Positions 28,948-37,677 of a stretch of 64,000 nt of DNA are shown here, piece after piece. This stretch comes from Chitinophaga sp. S165 (lineage in GTDB: Bacteria > Bacteroidota > Bacteroidia > Chitinophagales > Chitinophagaceae). The notes below the pieces were generated by a model. The model was not told the DNA's origin. It worked only from the letters and a program-made list of their open reading frames with translations, and did not search any database. The translations under genes were made by a program, and so were the position numbers. The stretch's first letter is position 1, and each line of letters starts with the position of its first letter. Location of the stretch: contig NZ_QGTG01000002.1 in NCBI RefSeq assembly GCF_003182155.1, positions 1,193,646 to 1,257,645 on the forward strand, given 5' to 3'.

Positions 28948-31128
28948 ATGACGAATGTCGCCTGGCCGGTATTGCTGTTTGCTATACTGGTATTTAGTTC
29001 CTGTAAGAACCCTGTTAGCACTTCTGAAAATGATTACAACGGCTGGATGACCTATGCCGGCACCAAAGATGGTAGCCGTTATTCCGCCAATACACAGATC
29101 GATCCCGGTAATGTAGCTGGCCTCCAGGTTGCCTGGACATATACTACAAGCGATAAGGACACTGCCGGCCGTTCACAGAACCAGTGTAACCCTGTTATGG
29201 TGGACGGTATTCTTTACGGTCTTTCTCCCCGTTTGAAACTCTTCGCCCTGGACGCAGCCACCGGTCAGCAACATTGGTTATTTGACCCGGTATCGGAAGA
29301 TACGGCTGCTAAGAACGATCCTGCTGCCCTGATGAAGGTAAGCCGGGGCGTCGTGTACTGGCAAAGTGAAGATGGAAAGGATAAGCGCATTTTCTATAAT
29401 GCAGGCAATCGTACCTATGCTATTAACGCAGCAGACGGAAAACCTGTCAGGACCTTCGGAAAGGGAGGATATATCGATCTGGCAAAGGACCTTGACAGGG
29501 ACACTAACAGCGATCCCTATGTATCTGGCAATACGCCCGGCATTATTTACAAAGACCTGCTGATCATTGGCATCAGGGTAGCTGAATCTGCGGATGCAGC
29601 TCCCGGGCATATCCGCGCCTTTGATGTGCGCACAGGAGCACGCCGCTGGATCTTTCACACCATTCCTCATCCGGGGGAAGTTGGCTATGACACCTGGCCT
29701 GATAAAGACGCCTGGAAGAAACTGGGGGGTGCAAACAGTTGGGCGGGTATGTCGCTGGATGAGCGAAGAGGTATTGTATACGTACCTACGGGAAGCGTAG
29801 GCAGCGACTTTTACGGAGGCATCCGTAAAGGGTCAAATCTGTTCGCCAATTCGCTGATAGCCCTGGATGCGGCCACCGGAAAGTATCTATGGCACTACCA
29901 GGTAGTGCATCACGATCTCTGGGATCGCGACCTGGCGGCTAATCCAAACCTGGTTACCCTGCATAAGGATGGAAAGACAATTGACGCTGTGGCACAGATC
30001 ACTAAACATGGCTATGTATTCCTGTTTGACAGAACGAACGGTAAGCCGGTTTTCCCGATAGAAGAAAAGCCTGTTCCGCAGGAGGCATTGCCTGGAGAAA
30101 CACCCTGGCCTACCCAGCCTATACCCACATTGCCGGAGCCTTTTGCCCGGCAGCAGTTCGGTGAAAATGACCTCACAGACATAAGCCCGGAAGCTCACCA
30201 GGAAATGCTGGAGAAGTTCCGCAAGGTGAAACACGCCAAAATGTTTACACCACCCTCTAAAGAAGGCAGCTGGATCTTTCCCGGCTTTGATGGTGGTGGC
30301 GAATGGGGAGGTGCTGCTGTAGATCCTGAAACGGAGATCCTGTATGTAAATAGTACGGAACTGCCCTGGGCACTGACCATGATAGATGTACCACGGGAAG
30401 ATAAAGGGACGGCAGGACACAGTACCTACAACAAATACTGCATCAGTTGCCACGGACCTGAGTTAAAAGGAAACGGCACTTCCTATCCATCCCTCGTGAA
30501 TATTGGTAAGAAGTATAAGGCGGATCAGATCGGGAAAATAATAGCAGGCGGCAGGAATATGATGCCTTCCTTTAAACAGATCCCGGACAATGAGCGGGAG
30601 CAGCTGATAGACTTCCTCCTGCACAAGGACGCTTTTAACAAAGAGCCTGGAGCCACGGTGGTTGCCAATACCTCCGGAAAGAAAAGCATCCTGGACGAAG
30701 TGCCTTATACCATGACCGGGTACATCCGTTTCCTGGATAAAGATGGCTACCCCGGTATAAAGCCACCCTGGGGTACTTTAAATGCGGTAGACCTGAACAG
30801 TGGTAAACTACTCTGGAAAGTTCCTTTAGGTGAATTTGAGGCCCTTAAAAAGGCAGGAATACCCCCTACAGGTACACAGGTATATGGAGGTCCTGTTGTG
30901 ACCAAAGGCGGGCTGATATTCGTGGCCTCTACACAAGATGAAAAGATCAGGGCTTTTAACAAAAAGACCGGTCGCCAGTTGTGGGAGGCCTCACTGCCCG
31001 CTGCCGGGTATGCCACCCCAGCTGTATATACCCTGAAAGGCAAACAGTATGTAGTTATTGCCTGCGGGGGTGGAAAAGTGGGCAGTAAATCGGGAGACGC
31101 TTATGTGGCCTTCGCCCTGCCTGGATAG
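28948..31128 (+). CDS. PQQ-dependent dehydrogenase lipoprotein with inserted cytochrome c domain
   Basis: 726 residues. The signal ends in the lipobox FSSC. The body is a PQQ beta-propeller (YSANTQIDPGNVAGLQVAWTY, LFALDAATGQ, WGGAAVDPE, TGRQLWEASLPA). A cytochrome c domain with CISCH (about residue 497) and its distal Met region (MMPSFKQIP) is inserted before the last propeller blades (about 485-565). The family oxidises alcohols or aldose sugars, passing electrons from PQQ to heme c. No PQQ biosynthesis genes are in the window, so cofactor may be made elsewhere or scavenged. It is monocistronic, with a large palindrome after it. Confidence 0.9.
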   Translation: MTNVAWPVLLFAILVFSSCKNPVSTSENDYNGWMTYAGTKDGSRYSANTQIDPGNVAGLQVAWTYTTSDKDTAGRSQNQCNPVMVDGILYGLSPRLKLFALDAATGQQHWLFDPVSEDTAAKNDPAALMKVSRGVVYWQSEDGKDKRIFYNAGNRTYAINAADGKPVRTFGKGGYIDLAKDLDRDTNSDPYVSGNTPGIIYKDLLIIGIRVAESADAAPGHIRAFDVRTGARRWIFHTIPHPGEVGYDTWPDKDAWKKLGGANSWAGMSLDERRGIVYVPTGSVGSDFYGGIRKGSNLFANSLIALDAATGKYLWHYQVVHHDLWDRDLAANPNLVTLHKDGKTIDAVAQITKHGYVFLFDRTNGKPVFPIEEKPVPQEALPGETPWPTQPIPTLPEPFARQQFGENDLTDISPEAHQEMLEKFRKVKHAKMFTPPSKEGSWIFPGFDGGGEWGGAAVDPETEILYVNSTELPWALTMIDVPREDKGTAGHSTYNKYCISCHGPELKGNGTSYPSLVNIGKKYKADQIGKIIAGGRNMMPSFKQIPDNEREQLIDFLLHKDAFNKEPGATVVANTSGKKSILDEVPYTMTGYIRFLDKDGYPGIKPPWGTLNAVDLNSGKLLWKVPLGEFEALKKAGIPPTGTQVYGGPVVTKGGLIFVASTQDEKIRAFNKKTGRQLWEASLPAAGYATPAVYTLKGKQYVVIACGGGKVGSKSGDAYVAFALPG

Positions 31129-31212
31129 GTTTTGTGTTGATAATCAATTTGATAGTTCTTTTTGAAGACCTTCTCTATAACTTGAAGGTTAGCCAGGGAC
31201 AGTACCTGATCA

Positions 31213-31334
31213 GCATTCATCCTATATCCTACAGGCACTATACGCCGTTGTTACAGGCATATTCCTATATCGATCGATATGGAAATAACGGCGTAATGCC
31301 GGCGTAGACTGCCTGTAGGATATAGGAAGAATGC
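31213..31334. repeat. 122-nt palindrome with ATATCGATCGATAT core
   Basis: Outer arms 31213-31247 and 31300-31334 match at 32 of 35 positions. The perfect 14-nt core is at 31267-31280. Outer arms and core share the same centre (31273.5), so this is one continuous imperfect palindrome. No T tract follows it, so it is not an ordinary terminator. Confidence 0.85.
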
Positions 31335-31487
31335 CAGTTATATAGAGGATTAATCTATCCGGATTGCCGGCTATTCACTTCGGTAGGCAATATTTTCAGT
31401 TCAGTGGGGATTTTTGTCAGTTCAGTCAGATTGGCCGTGAAATATCTGGTATTTGGGACAAATTGCTGTCAAATAACGGAAACGATC

Positions 31488-31640
31488 ATGACTAATACCC
31501 TTCATTACGCGTCACAGCTGTATAAAATAGGTAAATTGCTGAATATTATTAAAATCGTTTTATCTGTTTTATCATTAGGCATACTATACTTAATATGGCA
31601 GTTGCTGACAAGACCAGTTCACCGCGTGTCATACAATTAA
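31488..31640 (+). CDS. Possible small single-TM protein
   Basis: 50 residues from the ATG at 31488. It has one hydrophobic stretch (IIKIVLSVLSLGILYLIWQLL) with a positively charged end. It lies 47 bp before the LytS gene in the same direction, so it could be a leader membrane peptide of that operon. There is no homology that I recognise, and it could be chance. Confidence 0.35.
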   Translation: MTNTLHYASQLYKIGKLLNIIKIVLSVLSLGILYLIWQLLTRPVHRVSYN

Positions 31641-31687
31641 ACATATTAAAATAGGATAGTGTAGCCCGGTAAAAAGTCTCACTTATC

Positions 31688-32761
31688 ATGACTACATCCA
31701 ACTATAAATTCTTGCGACTTTATGGCTATCCTATCTTTTGCTTACTTTCCAATCTCATCTTCTTCCTGATCAACCCCTACGAGCGTACCTTCAACGCCTG
31801 GAAGCAGTTCACTGTATTTGATTTCATCGTTAATACATTATTGTCCTGGTTGTTTCCCCTGCTGGTGATAGAAACCGGCATATGGCTGACCTATTTCTTT
31901 CACCGCAGGTTACCCTGGGAACGGAGTATGAGAACTCGCTTCATTGTACAACTGATATTCCATATGGGGATCATCCTGTTAGTGCTTTACCTCTTTTTTC
32001 ATATTCCTTTCCCTGAGAAGTTCGCTTTTAACCAGCTGTTGTACCGGCAATCTTCCATCACGGGGATGATCTATTGCCTGATCATCACTTCCATCTTTGC
32101 GGCAGAGCATCTTATTAACAGATTGAACAACGCCCGCCTGGAGGCATTTAAACTAAATGAACTGGCCGTACAGGCGCAACTGGATGCATTGAAACTGCAA
32201 CTGGACCCCCATTTCCTGTTCAACAATCTGAGTGCGCTGACGTCCCTGATAGAAGAGAATCCATCCTTATCCGTTAACTATGTTGTGAAGCTGGCGTCCA
32301 TTTACCGGTACATGCTGGCTAACCGTAATCAGAACACCGTATCCATAGCGGTGGAGCTCGACTTTATCAGGAACATGCTCTTTCTGCATCAGATCAGGTA
32401 CGGGCAGGCTATCCGGATCAATATATCTCCTGCTGTAGAAGAATTGCAGGGTGATATTGCACCTCTGACCTTACAGTTATTGATTGAAAATGCCACTAAA
32501 CATAATCAGTTTACCATTGATTCGCCTTTGATTATCGATATTTACATTGCAGATAATAAATGGCTTGTTGTTAAAAACAATAAGAAGCCCAAACGGATAC
32601 AAGAACCGGGTGCACAGTTGGGGTTAAAGAACATTACCCAGCGTTATTTGCTGCTTAGTGGCAGTAAGCCTGTCATTAACAATGGAGGCGATTATTTTGA
32701 AGTGAAGATACCATTGATGAAAAAAACAGAAAAGGAAAATGCTGAGCATACTGATAATTGA
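31688..32761 (+). CDS. LytS/YehU-type sensor histidine kinase
   Basis: 357 residues. Four hydrophobic helices fill about residues 8-140. The His_kinase domain follows, with the phospho-acceptor His in QLDPHFLFNNLSAL and the N-box ENATKHNQF in an HATPase region that is shorter than in HisKA kinases. The partner LytTR regulator starts 23 bp inside its 3' end, so translation is coupled. The sensed signal is not visible; no periplasmic domain of useful size is present. Confidence 0.9.
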   Translation: MTTSNYKFLRLYGYPIFCLLSNLIFFLINPYERTFNAWKQFTVFDFIVNTLLSWLFPLLVIETGIWLTYFFHRRLPWERSMRTRFIVQLIFHMGIILLVLYLFFHIPFPEKFAFNQLLYRQSSITGMIYCLIITSIFAAEHLINRLNNARLEAFKLNELAVQAQLDALKLQLDPHFLFNNLSALTSLIEENPSLSVNYVVKLASIYRYMLANRNQNTVSIAVELDFIRNMLFLHQIRYGQAIRINISPAVEELQGDIAPLTLQLLIENATKHNQFTIDSPLIIDIYIADNKWLVVKNNKKPKRIQEPGAQLGLKNITQRYLLLSGSKPVINNGGDYFEVKIPLMKKTEKENAEHTDN

Positions 32762-33491
32762 AGATGAATTGCCCAATGCCGCAAGGCTGAAGAAGATGTT
32801 GCTGGAGATCGATAAGCAGATAGAGATTGCCGGCGAACTGCAAACAGTGGAGGCGAGCATTCAGTGGTTGAAAGAAAATGAACATCCTGACATCATCTGT
32901 ATGGATATTAAACTGATAGATGGATTGAGCTTCGAAATATTTGATCATGTAGCAGTACGGTCGCATGTTATTTTTACTACGGCCTATGATGAATATGCAC
33001 TGAAAGCATTTGAAGTGAACGGTATTGATTACCTGCTGAAACCATTAGAAGCCTCGAAACTGGAAAAAAGCATTACTCGTATAAAGGGATTGGTTAAGAA
33101 GTCTGCAAGCCCCGACCTGCTGGAGGTGATCAGGAAAATGCAACACAGGGAAGATGTATACCGCTCGCGTTTCCTGGTGTCTTACCGCGACATGCTGATC
33201 CCGGTGATGGTGCATAATATTGCCTATTTCTTTTCAGAACATAAATTAGTATATATCGTCACTAACCAGTCGGAACGTTACGTGATAGACCAGACATTGG
33301 AAGTGCTGGAGCAGGAATTGAACCCGAAAGATTTCTTCAGGGCTACCAGACAGTATATTGTTTCTGCCGGAGCAATACAAAAGATCCACCAGTTATTTAA
33401 TGGTAAGCTGCAACTGGAATTGTTTCCACCAGCGGAAGAGGTGATAGTCAGCAGAGAAAAGTCGAATGCATTAAGGAAGTGGTTAAGTTAG
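32739..33491 (+). CDS. LytTR-family response regulator
   Basis: 250 residues. The receiver has IIEDELPNA, the phospho-Asp in IICMDIKLIDGLS and Lys in DYLLKPLEAS. The C-terminal LytTR DNA-binding domain follows (FLVSYRDMLIPVMVHNIAYFFSEHK to the end). It overlaps the kinase gene and forms a standard LytS/LytTR pair. Targets could include the next gene, a 2OG oxygenase about 100 bp downstream. Confidence 0.92.
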   Translation: MLSILIIEDELPNAARLKKMLLEIDKQIEIAGELQTVEASIQWLKENEHPDIICMDIKLIDGLSFEIFDHVAVRSHVIFTTAYDEYALKAFEVNGIDYLLKPLEASKLEKSITRIKGLVKKSASPDLLEVIRKMQHREDVYRSRFLVSYRDMLIPVMVHNIAYFFSEHKLVYIVTNQSERYVIDQTLEVLEQELNPKDFFRATRQYIVSAGAIQKIHQLFNGKLQLELFPPAEEVIVSREKSNALRKWLS

Positions 33492-33595
33492 GTTTAAAAT
33501 GTCGTACCAAAATAAATAAAAACCTGACGTAAGGGTAGATGATAAATAGGGTTGTCATATTGATGACATGTCCCAATGTGAAAATTTATCAATCT

Positions 33596-34408
33596 ATGAA
33601 CTACTATACACCAGATACTAACAAGCTGAAGGCGCTTGCCGGTCAGCACCGCAATAAATATATAGAGGGGAATCCTTTTCCACATATCTGCCTGGACAAT
33701 GTTTTCCCGGAAGAAGCATTAAATAATGTACTGGACGAATTTCCCGGTGTTGATGATGCACACTGGCAGCAATACAGGAGCGCGCAGGAACTGAAGCTGG
33801 CCTTAAAAGATGAAAGAAATTATGGAACATTCACCCGGCATTTTATTAATTCATTGAACTCCCGTCCTTTCCTCAATTTCCTCGAAGATCTCACCGGGAT
33901 TGATGGTTTAATACCTGATCCATACCTGGAAGGCGGAGGATTGCATCAGATTGTAAGAGGCGGACTACTTAAAATACATGCTGATTTCAACAGGCATCCC
34001 ACTACAAAACTGGACCGCCGTTTGAATGTGCTGATATATCTGAATAAAGATTGGGAAGAAAGTTATGGCGGTCATTTCGAGTTATGGGATAAAAACATGG
34101 AGAAGGCTGAAGTGAAGATGTTGCCTTTGTTCAACAGGATGGCTATTTTCACTACTACTTCCTATTCCTATCATGGGCACCCGGACCCGTTGAATTGTCC
34201 GGAAGACCGTACCAGGAAATCAATCGCTTTATATTATTATACAAATGGCAGGCCTAAAGAAGAAATAGATCCTGCATTGGGCAACCATACTACATTGTTT
34301 AAAATAAGAAGGCACCGTGTGGAAGATTTCAAGAGAGGGATCCGGTTAGGGTTGAAAGATTTCGTACCTCCCGTAATGATGCACGCTTATAACAGATTGA
34401 TGTCCTGA
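33596..34408 (+). CDS. 2OG-Fe(II) oxygenase (prolyl-4-hydroxylase-like)
   Basis: 270 residues from the ATG at 33596; a start at 33539 would add 19 residues. The iron ligands HxD are in LKIHADFNRHP and the distal His in YHGHPDPLN, with the 2OG-binding Arg following in DRTRKSIALYYY. The jelly-roll spacing fits proteins that hydroxylate peptides, amino acids or glycan-linked groups. Substrate unknown. It sits between a LytTR regulator and convergent ECF-linked genes. Confidence 0.88.
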   Translation: MNYYTPDTNKLKALAGQHRNKYIEGNPFPHICLDNVFPEEALNNVLDEFPGVDDAHWQQYRSAQELKLALKDERNYGTFTRHFINSLNSRPFLNFLEDLTGIDGLIPDPYLEGGGLHQIVRGGLLKIHADFNRHPTTKLDRRLNVLIYLNKDWEESYGGHFELWDKNMEKAEVKMLPLFNRMAIFTTTSYSYHGHPDPLNCPEDRTRKSIALYYYTNGRPKEEIDPALGNHTTLFKIRRHRVEDFKRGIRLGLKDFVPPVMMHAYNRLMS

Positions 34409-34423
34409 TACACCTATACCAAT

Positions 34424-34460
34424 AATGCCGGAAGACGATGTATTCGATCTTTCCGGCATT
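34424..34460. terminator. Inverted repeat between convergent genes
   Basis: AATGCCGGAA and TTCCGGCATT form a 10-bp perfect stem between the 2OG oxygenase and STN-domain genes. The T run is short, so efficiency is uncertain. Confidence 0.6.
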
Positions 34461-34470
34461 TAAAAGGCGA

Positions 34471-35952
34471 TTAGAATAGTTTATAGAAGAATGATATTTG
34501 AAGGCCGATCCATCGTCTGAAGTCGCCATTCTCACTATAACTTCCGCTAAGCAGATATGGAGCCTTGCCATATGCAAAATGCCCATAATCGCCGGTCAGG
34601 TTCTGGATGACGGCCCTCGTGGAATCGGAGGTCTTCTTTAGGACATTATATTGCAACTGCGCCTGAAATATAATGTGCGGGGTTACGGTTTTAGACCATC
34701 CTGCGCCATAACGGGTTAAGGTTTCTTTCACACCATACGAAATGAGGCTGTCGGGATTGGTCCTCCTCTTCAAGCTGCCTGTGGTGAATGTGAAATGCAG
34801 TTTTTGTTCATCATTCAGGCTGACAGGAATGCCTGCGCCCCAGCGTAGACGGCCTCCGGGGAAGGCACTGCCATAAGAGATGATACCATAGATGAATTTG
34901 ATCCCTGCAGTCAGTGATGCATTAAGGTATAAGACTTCATCAGCATTGATACCGGCATTCACCAATGGCTGGTACCATTTAATATCATCATTGCTGTTCA
35001 CAATGCCGGAAATTAGCCGGTTAAGCCGTTGCTTGTTATTTTTTTCTTTCTGTTTCGTCTTTGCGATAGCGATGTCTTTCATTAAAGACGGGACTGTTAA
35101 TTTGGGGGGGAGTTTTTTATTGCCTGCACTATCTGTTCCTTCGAACAATGCAGGTGGGGGTATTTTGGGGGTGACATACTTTGTACGGATAGTATATAAC
35201 GCCGGTAGCCAGGATGAACGTTCTCTGTTATTAGTTGAACGACCGCCTGTTATGTTTTTTCCCTCCGGCGATGTAAGCCGGGCATTTCTCTTTGCGAGAA
35301 TAATTGATCGTCCCGTAGTATCTGTCTGAATGTCGTGTGATGCCAGCTTTGGTTTTTTGACCATACCAAAGGTCCGGGCCGTGTCAGTTTTGGCTACGGT
35401 GTCCGTCGCTATAACCTGATCTTCAGTAACAGTAAGGAGTGCTAGCAACTGAGCTTTGGATAAAGGAACGTTTACAGTTGCGGTGGCGTTGTTACTATCT
35501 GCAGATAAAAAAACTTTTTCAGCTTCGATGACTTTGTTACCATTTGCCTTTGGATTGGTAATAACTTTAGCAGGGAGGGCTGTCGGACGTGGCTTAGTGG
35601 ATATTGTTGCTTTATTAACGGGAGCCAGATAGTCCATAAAAAGAATGTGGTCGCCGATGATCCTATAGTTAAGTCCAGCCTGTAGCTGTACCTGTTTTAA
35701 GATATCGGATAATTGCCAGTTGCCGGTACGTAATGTAATATGCTTCTTTAGGGAAGCATTTTGCATATTCAGCGAGTATTCCAATCCTGTTTGTTTCGCG
35801 ATCGTTTTTGCCAGGGTAGTGATATCAATAGGACTTTGAGATATTTTAACAATAGCATTATTGTATTGTTGGGCGTACAATTTGAAGGTGAAGGCTGATA
35901 GTAGGACAAAAAGAATAGTCAGGTTAATTTGTTTTCTCAAAATAGATCTCAT
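34471..35952 (-). CDS. STN-domain outer-membrane-like protein (sigma/FecR partner)
   Basis: 493 residues. A signal peptide (LLSAFTFKLYAQQ) is followed by a STN/secretin-TonB short domain (about 40-115). A long low-complexity linker runs to about 250. The C-terminal 170 residues have alternating hydrophobic strands (NASLTAGIKFIYG, HIIFQAQLQYNV, YLLSGSYSENG) ending in Phe, as in outer-membrane barrels. There is no TonB plug or 22-strand receptor body. Its start lies inside the 3' end of fecR (29-bp overlap), so it belongs to that sigma/anti-sigma operon. Inferred role: surface signal receptor feeding FecR. Confidence 0.75.
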   Translation of the reverse strand: MRSILRKQINLTILFVLLSAFTFKLYAQQYNNAIVKISQSPIDITTLAKTIAKQTGLEYSLNMQNASLKKHITLRTGNWQLSDILKQVQLQAGLNYRIIGDHILFMDYLAPVNKATISTKPRPTALPAKVITNPKANGNKVIEAEKVFLSADSNNATATVNVPLSKAQLLALLTVTEDQVIATDTVAKTDTARTFGMVKKPKLASHDIQTDTTGRSIILAKRNARLTSPEGKNITGGRSTNNRERSSWLPALYTIRTKYVTPKIPPPALFEGTDSAGNKKLPPKLTVPSLMKDIAIAKTKQKEKNNKQRLNRLISGIVNSNDDIKWYQPLVNAGINADEVLYLNASLTAGIKFIYGIISYGSAFPGGRLRWGAGIPVSLNDEQKLHFTFTTGSLKRRTNPDSLISYGVKETLTRYGAGWSKTVTPHIIFQAQLQYNVLKKTSDSTRAVIQNLTGDYGHFAYGKAPYLLSGSYSENGDFRRWIGLQISFFYKLF

Positions 35953-36880
35953 CGTTGGTTTGATTGGTCGTATAGTTTATATTAAGCGTCGTAGCAATAA
36001 CTTCCAGTATGTATTCAAGCGGCTTGTTCTCAAAATTGCTTGAGATTTTAAGCTTTGCGATCTCAGGGTCACGGATGATTATTTTTTTATGATAAGCTTT
36101 AGATAATGTATTGCTCACTATCTCCAGGTTTTCATTATCGAAACGGAAGGACCGCCGGATCACTGCCATGACCAGTCTTTTTTCTTTTTTCAGATATCTT
36201 CCTGTTTCTCCTGCAGCAACGATAGTTTGCTGATCTGCAGCTGACATGAGGATCTTACCGCTGATCACCTTTACTGTAATAGTAGAATCTGTATCAAACA
36301 CATGGAAAGATGTGCCCAGTACTTTGATCTTCACGGGACCTGCCGTAACAATGAACGGACGGTTGGCCAATGTTTTTACATCAAAGAAGCTACTGCCATA
36401 CAGAGTTACGTGTCTTTCATTTCCTGTAGGGGACAACGGATAGCTGATGCTGCTACCTGAAGAGATCAATACCATTGAACCGCACGCTAGTATCCGCTGT
36501 TCTGCTTTATTATGAGAGGCGGTAACTACCTGGTGTTTAGACGTGTTGTTGTTGCCCTTAAATAATAGTGCAGCGGGAATAGCTAAACAAATGAGGATGG
36601 ATGCGGCGGCTGCCCATCTGAGCAATAGAGTGCGTTTGGACGATATTCTTTTGTGGAGTGGTAGTAGTTCCTGCCACGCAGCCTGTACATCTCCTGTATT
36701 ATGGGTACGTAACGCTATTTGATTCCAGGCAATCCATAATGTTGTGAACTCTTTTAGATTGGTTGCATTGCGTGACTTCCATTCATCAATGGCCATAGCT
36801 TCTTCCGGTGTTGCTTCGCCTGAAAAATATTTTGAAAGCAAGTCATCGTTTATGATAATATTTTCAGCTTCCTGTGCCAT
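35924..36880 (-). CDS. FecR-family anti-sigma factor
   Basis: 318 residues. An N-terminal cytosolic helical region carries the typical KYFSGEATPEEAMAIDEW segment. One TM helix follows (about 85-107, LLRWAAAASILICLAIPAALLF), then a periplasmic FecR domain (RHVTLYGSSFFDVKTLANRPFIVTAGPVKIKVLG) and a C-terminal DUF4974-like region (ENKPLEYILEVIATTLNI). It is the standard Bacteroidota partner of the adjacent ECF sigma factor, 2 bp away. It relays an outer-membrane signal to release the sigma factor. Confidence 0.93.
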   Translation of the reverse strand: MAQEAENIIINDDLLSKYFSGEATPEEAMAIDEWKSRNATNLKEFTTLWIAWNQIALRTHNTGDVQAAWQELLPLHKRISSKRTLLLRWAAAASILICLAIPAALLFKGNNNTSKHQVVTASHNKAEQRILACGSMVLISSGSSISYPLSPTGNERHVTLYGSSFFDVKTLANRPFIVTAGPVKIKVLGTSFHVFDTDSTITVKVISGKILMSAADQQTIVAAGETGRYLKKEKRLVMAVIRRSFRFDNENLEIVSNTLSKAYHKKIIIRDPEIAKLKISSNFENKPLEYILEVIATTLNINYTTNQTNDEIYFEKTN

Positions 36881-36882
36881 AA

Positions 36883-37464
36883 TTAATGAATGAGTTTATT
36901 TATTTCAGCCAATAAGGGATAGCTTATGATGAGCCAGAAGAGTGCCTTGCCGGATAGGATGGTCCGCAGGATCCGTAGTGCTTTGCCCATTTGTGCTTCA
37001 ACAGTTTTAACAGATATGTTTAGCTCTACAGCAATTTCAGCATAACTTTTCTCTTCAAATCTGCTCTTATAAAATATTTCACGACATTTCTCCGGGAGTG
37101 ACTTCATAGCAGCCAGCACCTCTTTTTTCAGGTCTGACAGTGCCATGGATTCTTCCAGCGTGGTAGTGCTTTCGTCTTCGCCGGAGGCAAATTGATCATA
37201 GTGCCGTTGCCGTGTCTTTTTGCTCTTGATATAATTGAGACAATGATTGTGCGTAGCAACGTACAGGTAGGAACGGACAGACTGTTTAATGTTCAGCTCT
37301 TCCCTTTTCTGCCATAACTGGATAAAGACGGACTGCACCACATCTTTTGCTGCATCATTATCTTTCAGTATCGTATAAGCATACGTATGCAATACTTCAA
37401 AATATTCGAAGAAGTACTGTTCCAGTAGGCCACTGTCTTTTTTTGACTCTTTTACCGCTTCCAA
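36883..37464 (-). CDS. ECF sigma factor of FecR system
   Basis: 193 residues. Region 2 (DAAKDVVQSVFIQLWQKRE) and region 4 (EKSYAEIAVELNISVKTVEAQMGKALR) are clear. A C-terminal hydrophobic tail follows. There is no upstream in-frame ATG; TTG at 37464 is the best start, giving MEAVKESKKD. It leads the operon sigma-fecR-STN protein. Confidence 0.9.
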   Translation of the reverse strand: MEAVKESKKDSGLLEQYFFEYFEVLHTYAYTILKDNDAAKDVVQSVFIQLWQKREELNIKQSVRSYLYVATHNHCLNYIKSKKTRQRHYDQFASGEDESTTTLEESMALSDLKKEVLAAMKSLPEKCREIFYKSRFEEKSYAEIAVELNISVKTVEAQMGKALRILRTILSGKALFWLIISYPLLAEINKLIH

Positions 37465-37677
37465 TGCCTCGCGCTTATAATTTGGATCCGAAGGTAGACA
37501 ATGCTCTTAAAGGTTTACCCTTACGTCAAATGAAAAAAATTAAAAAAAAGTATTTAAGTTTGCAGCATTGTTCACGAAAACTCCCATCAATGTGAGATAT
37601 AATTTCTTTCAAAAAAGATAAGTAAGTACTTCCTCCTCCGGGGGCTGTATGATTATTGGCTTTAAAAGAAAGGAATT

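Larger units (their letters stand above)
31129..31687. other. 559-bp region between PQQ gene and LytS gene
   Basis: This holds the 122-nt palindrome and one short possible membrane-protein ORF at 31488-31640. I see nothing else. Confidence 0.5.
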
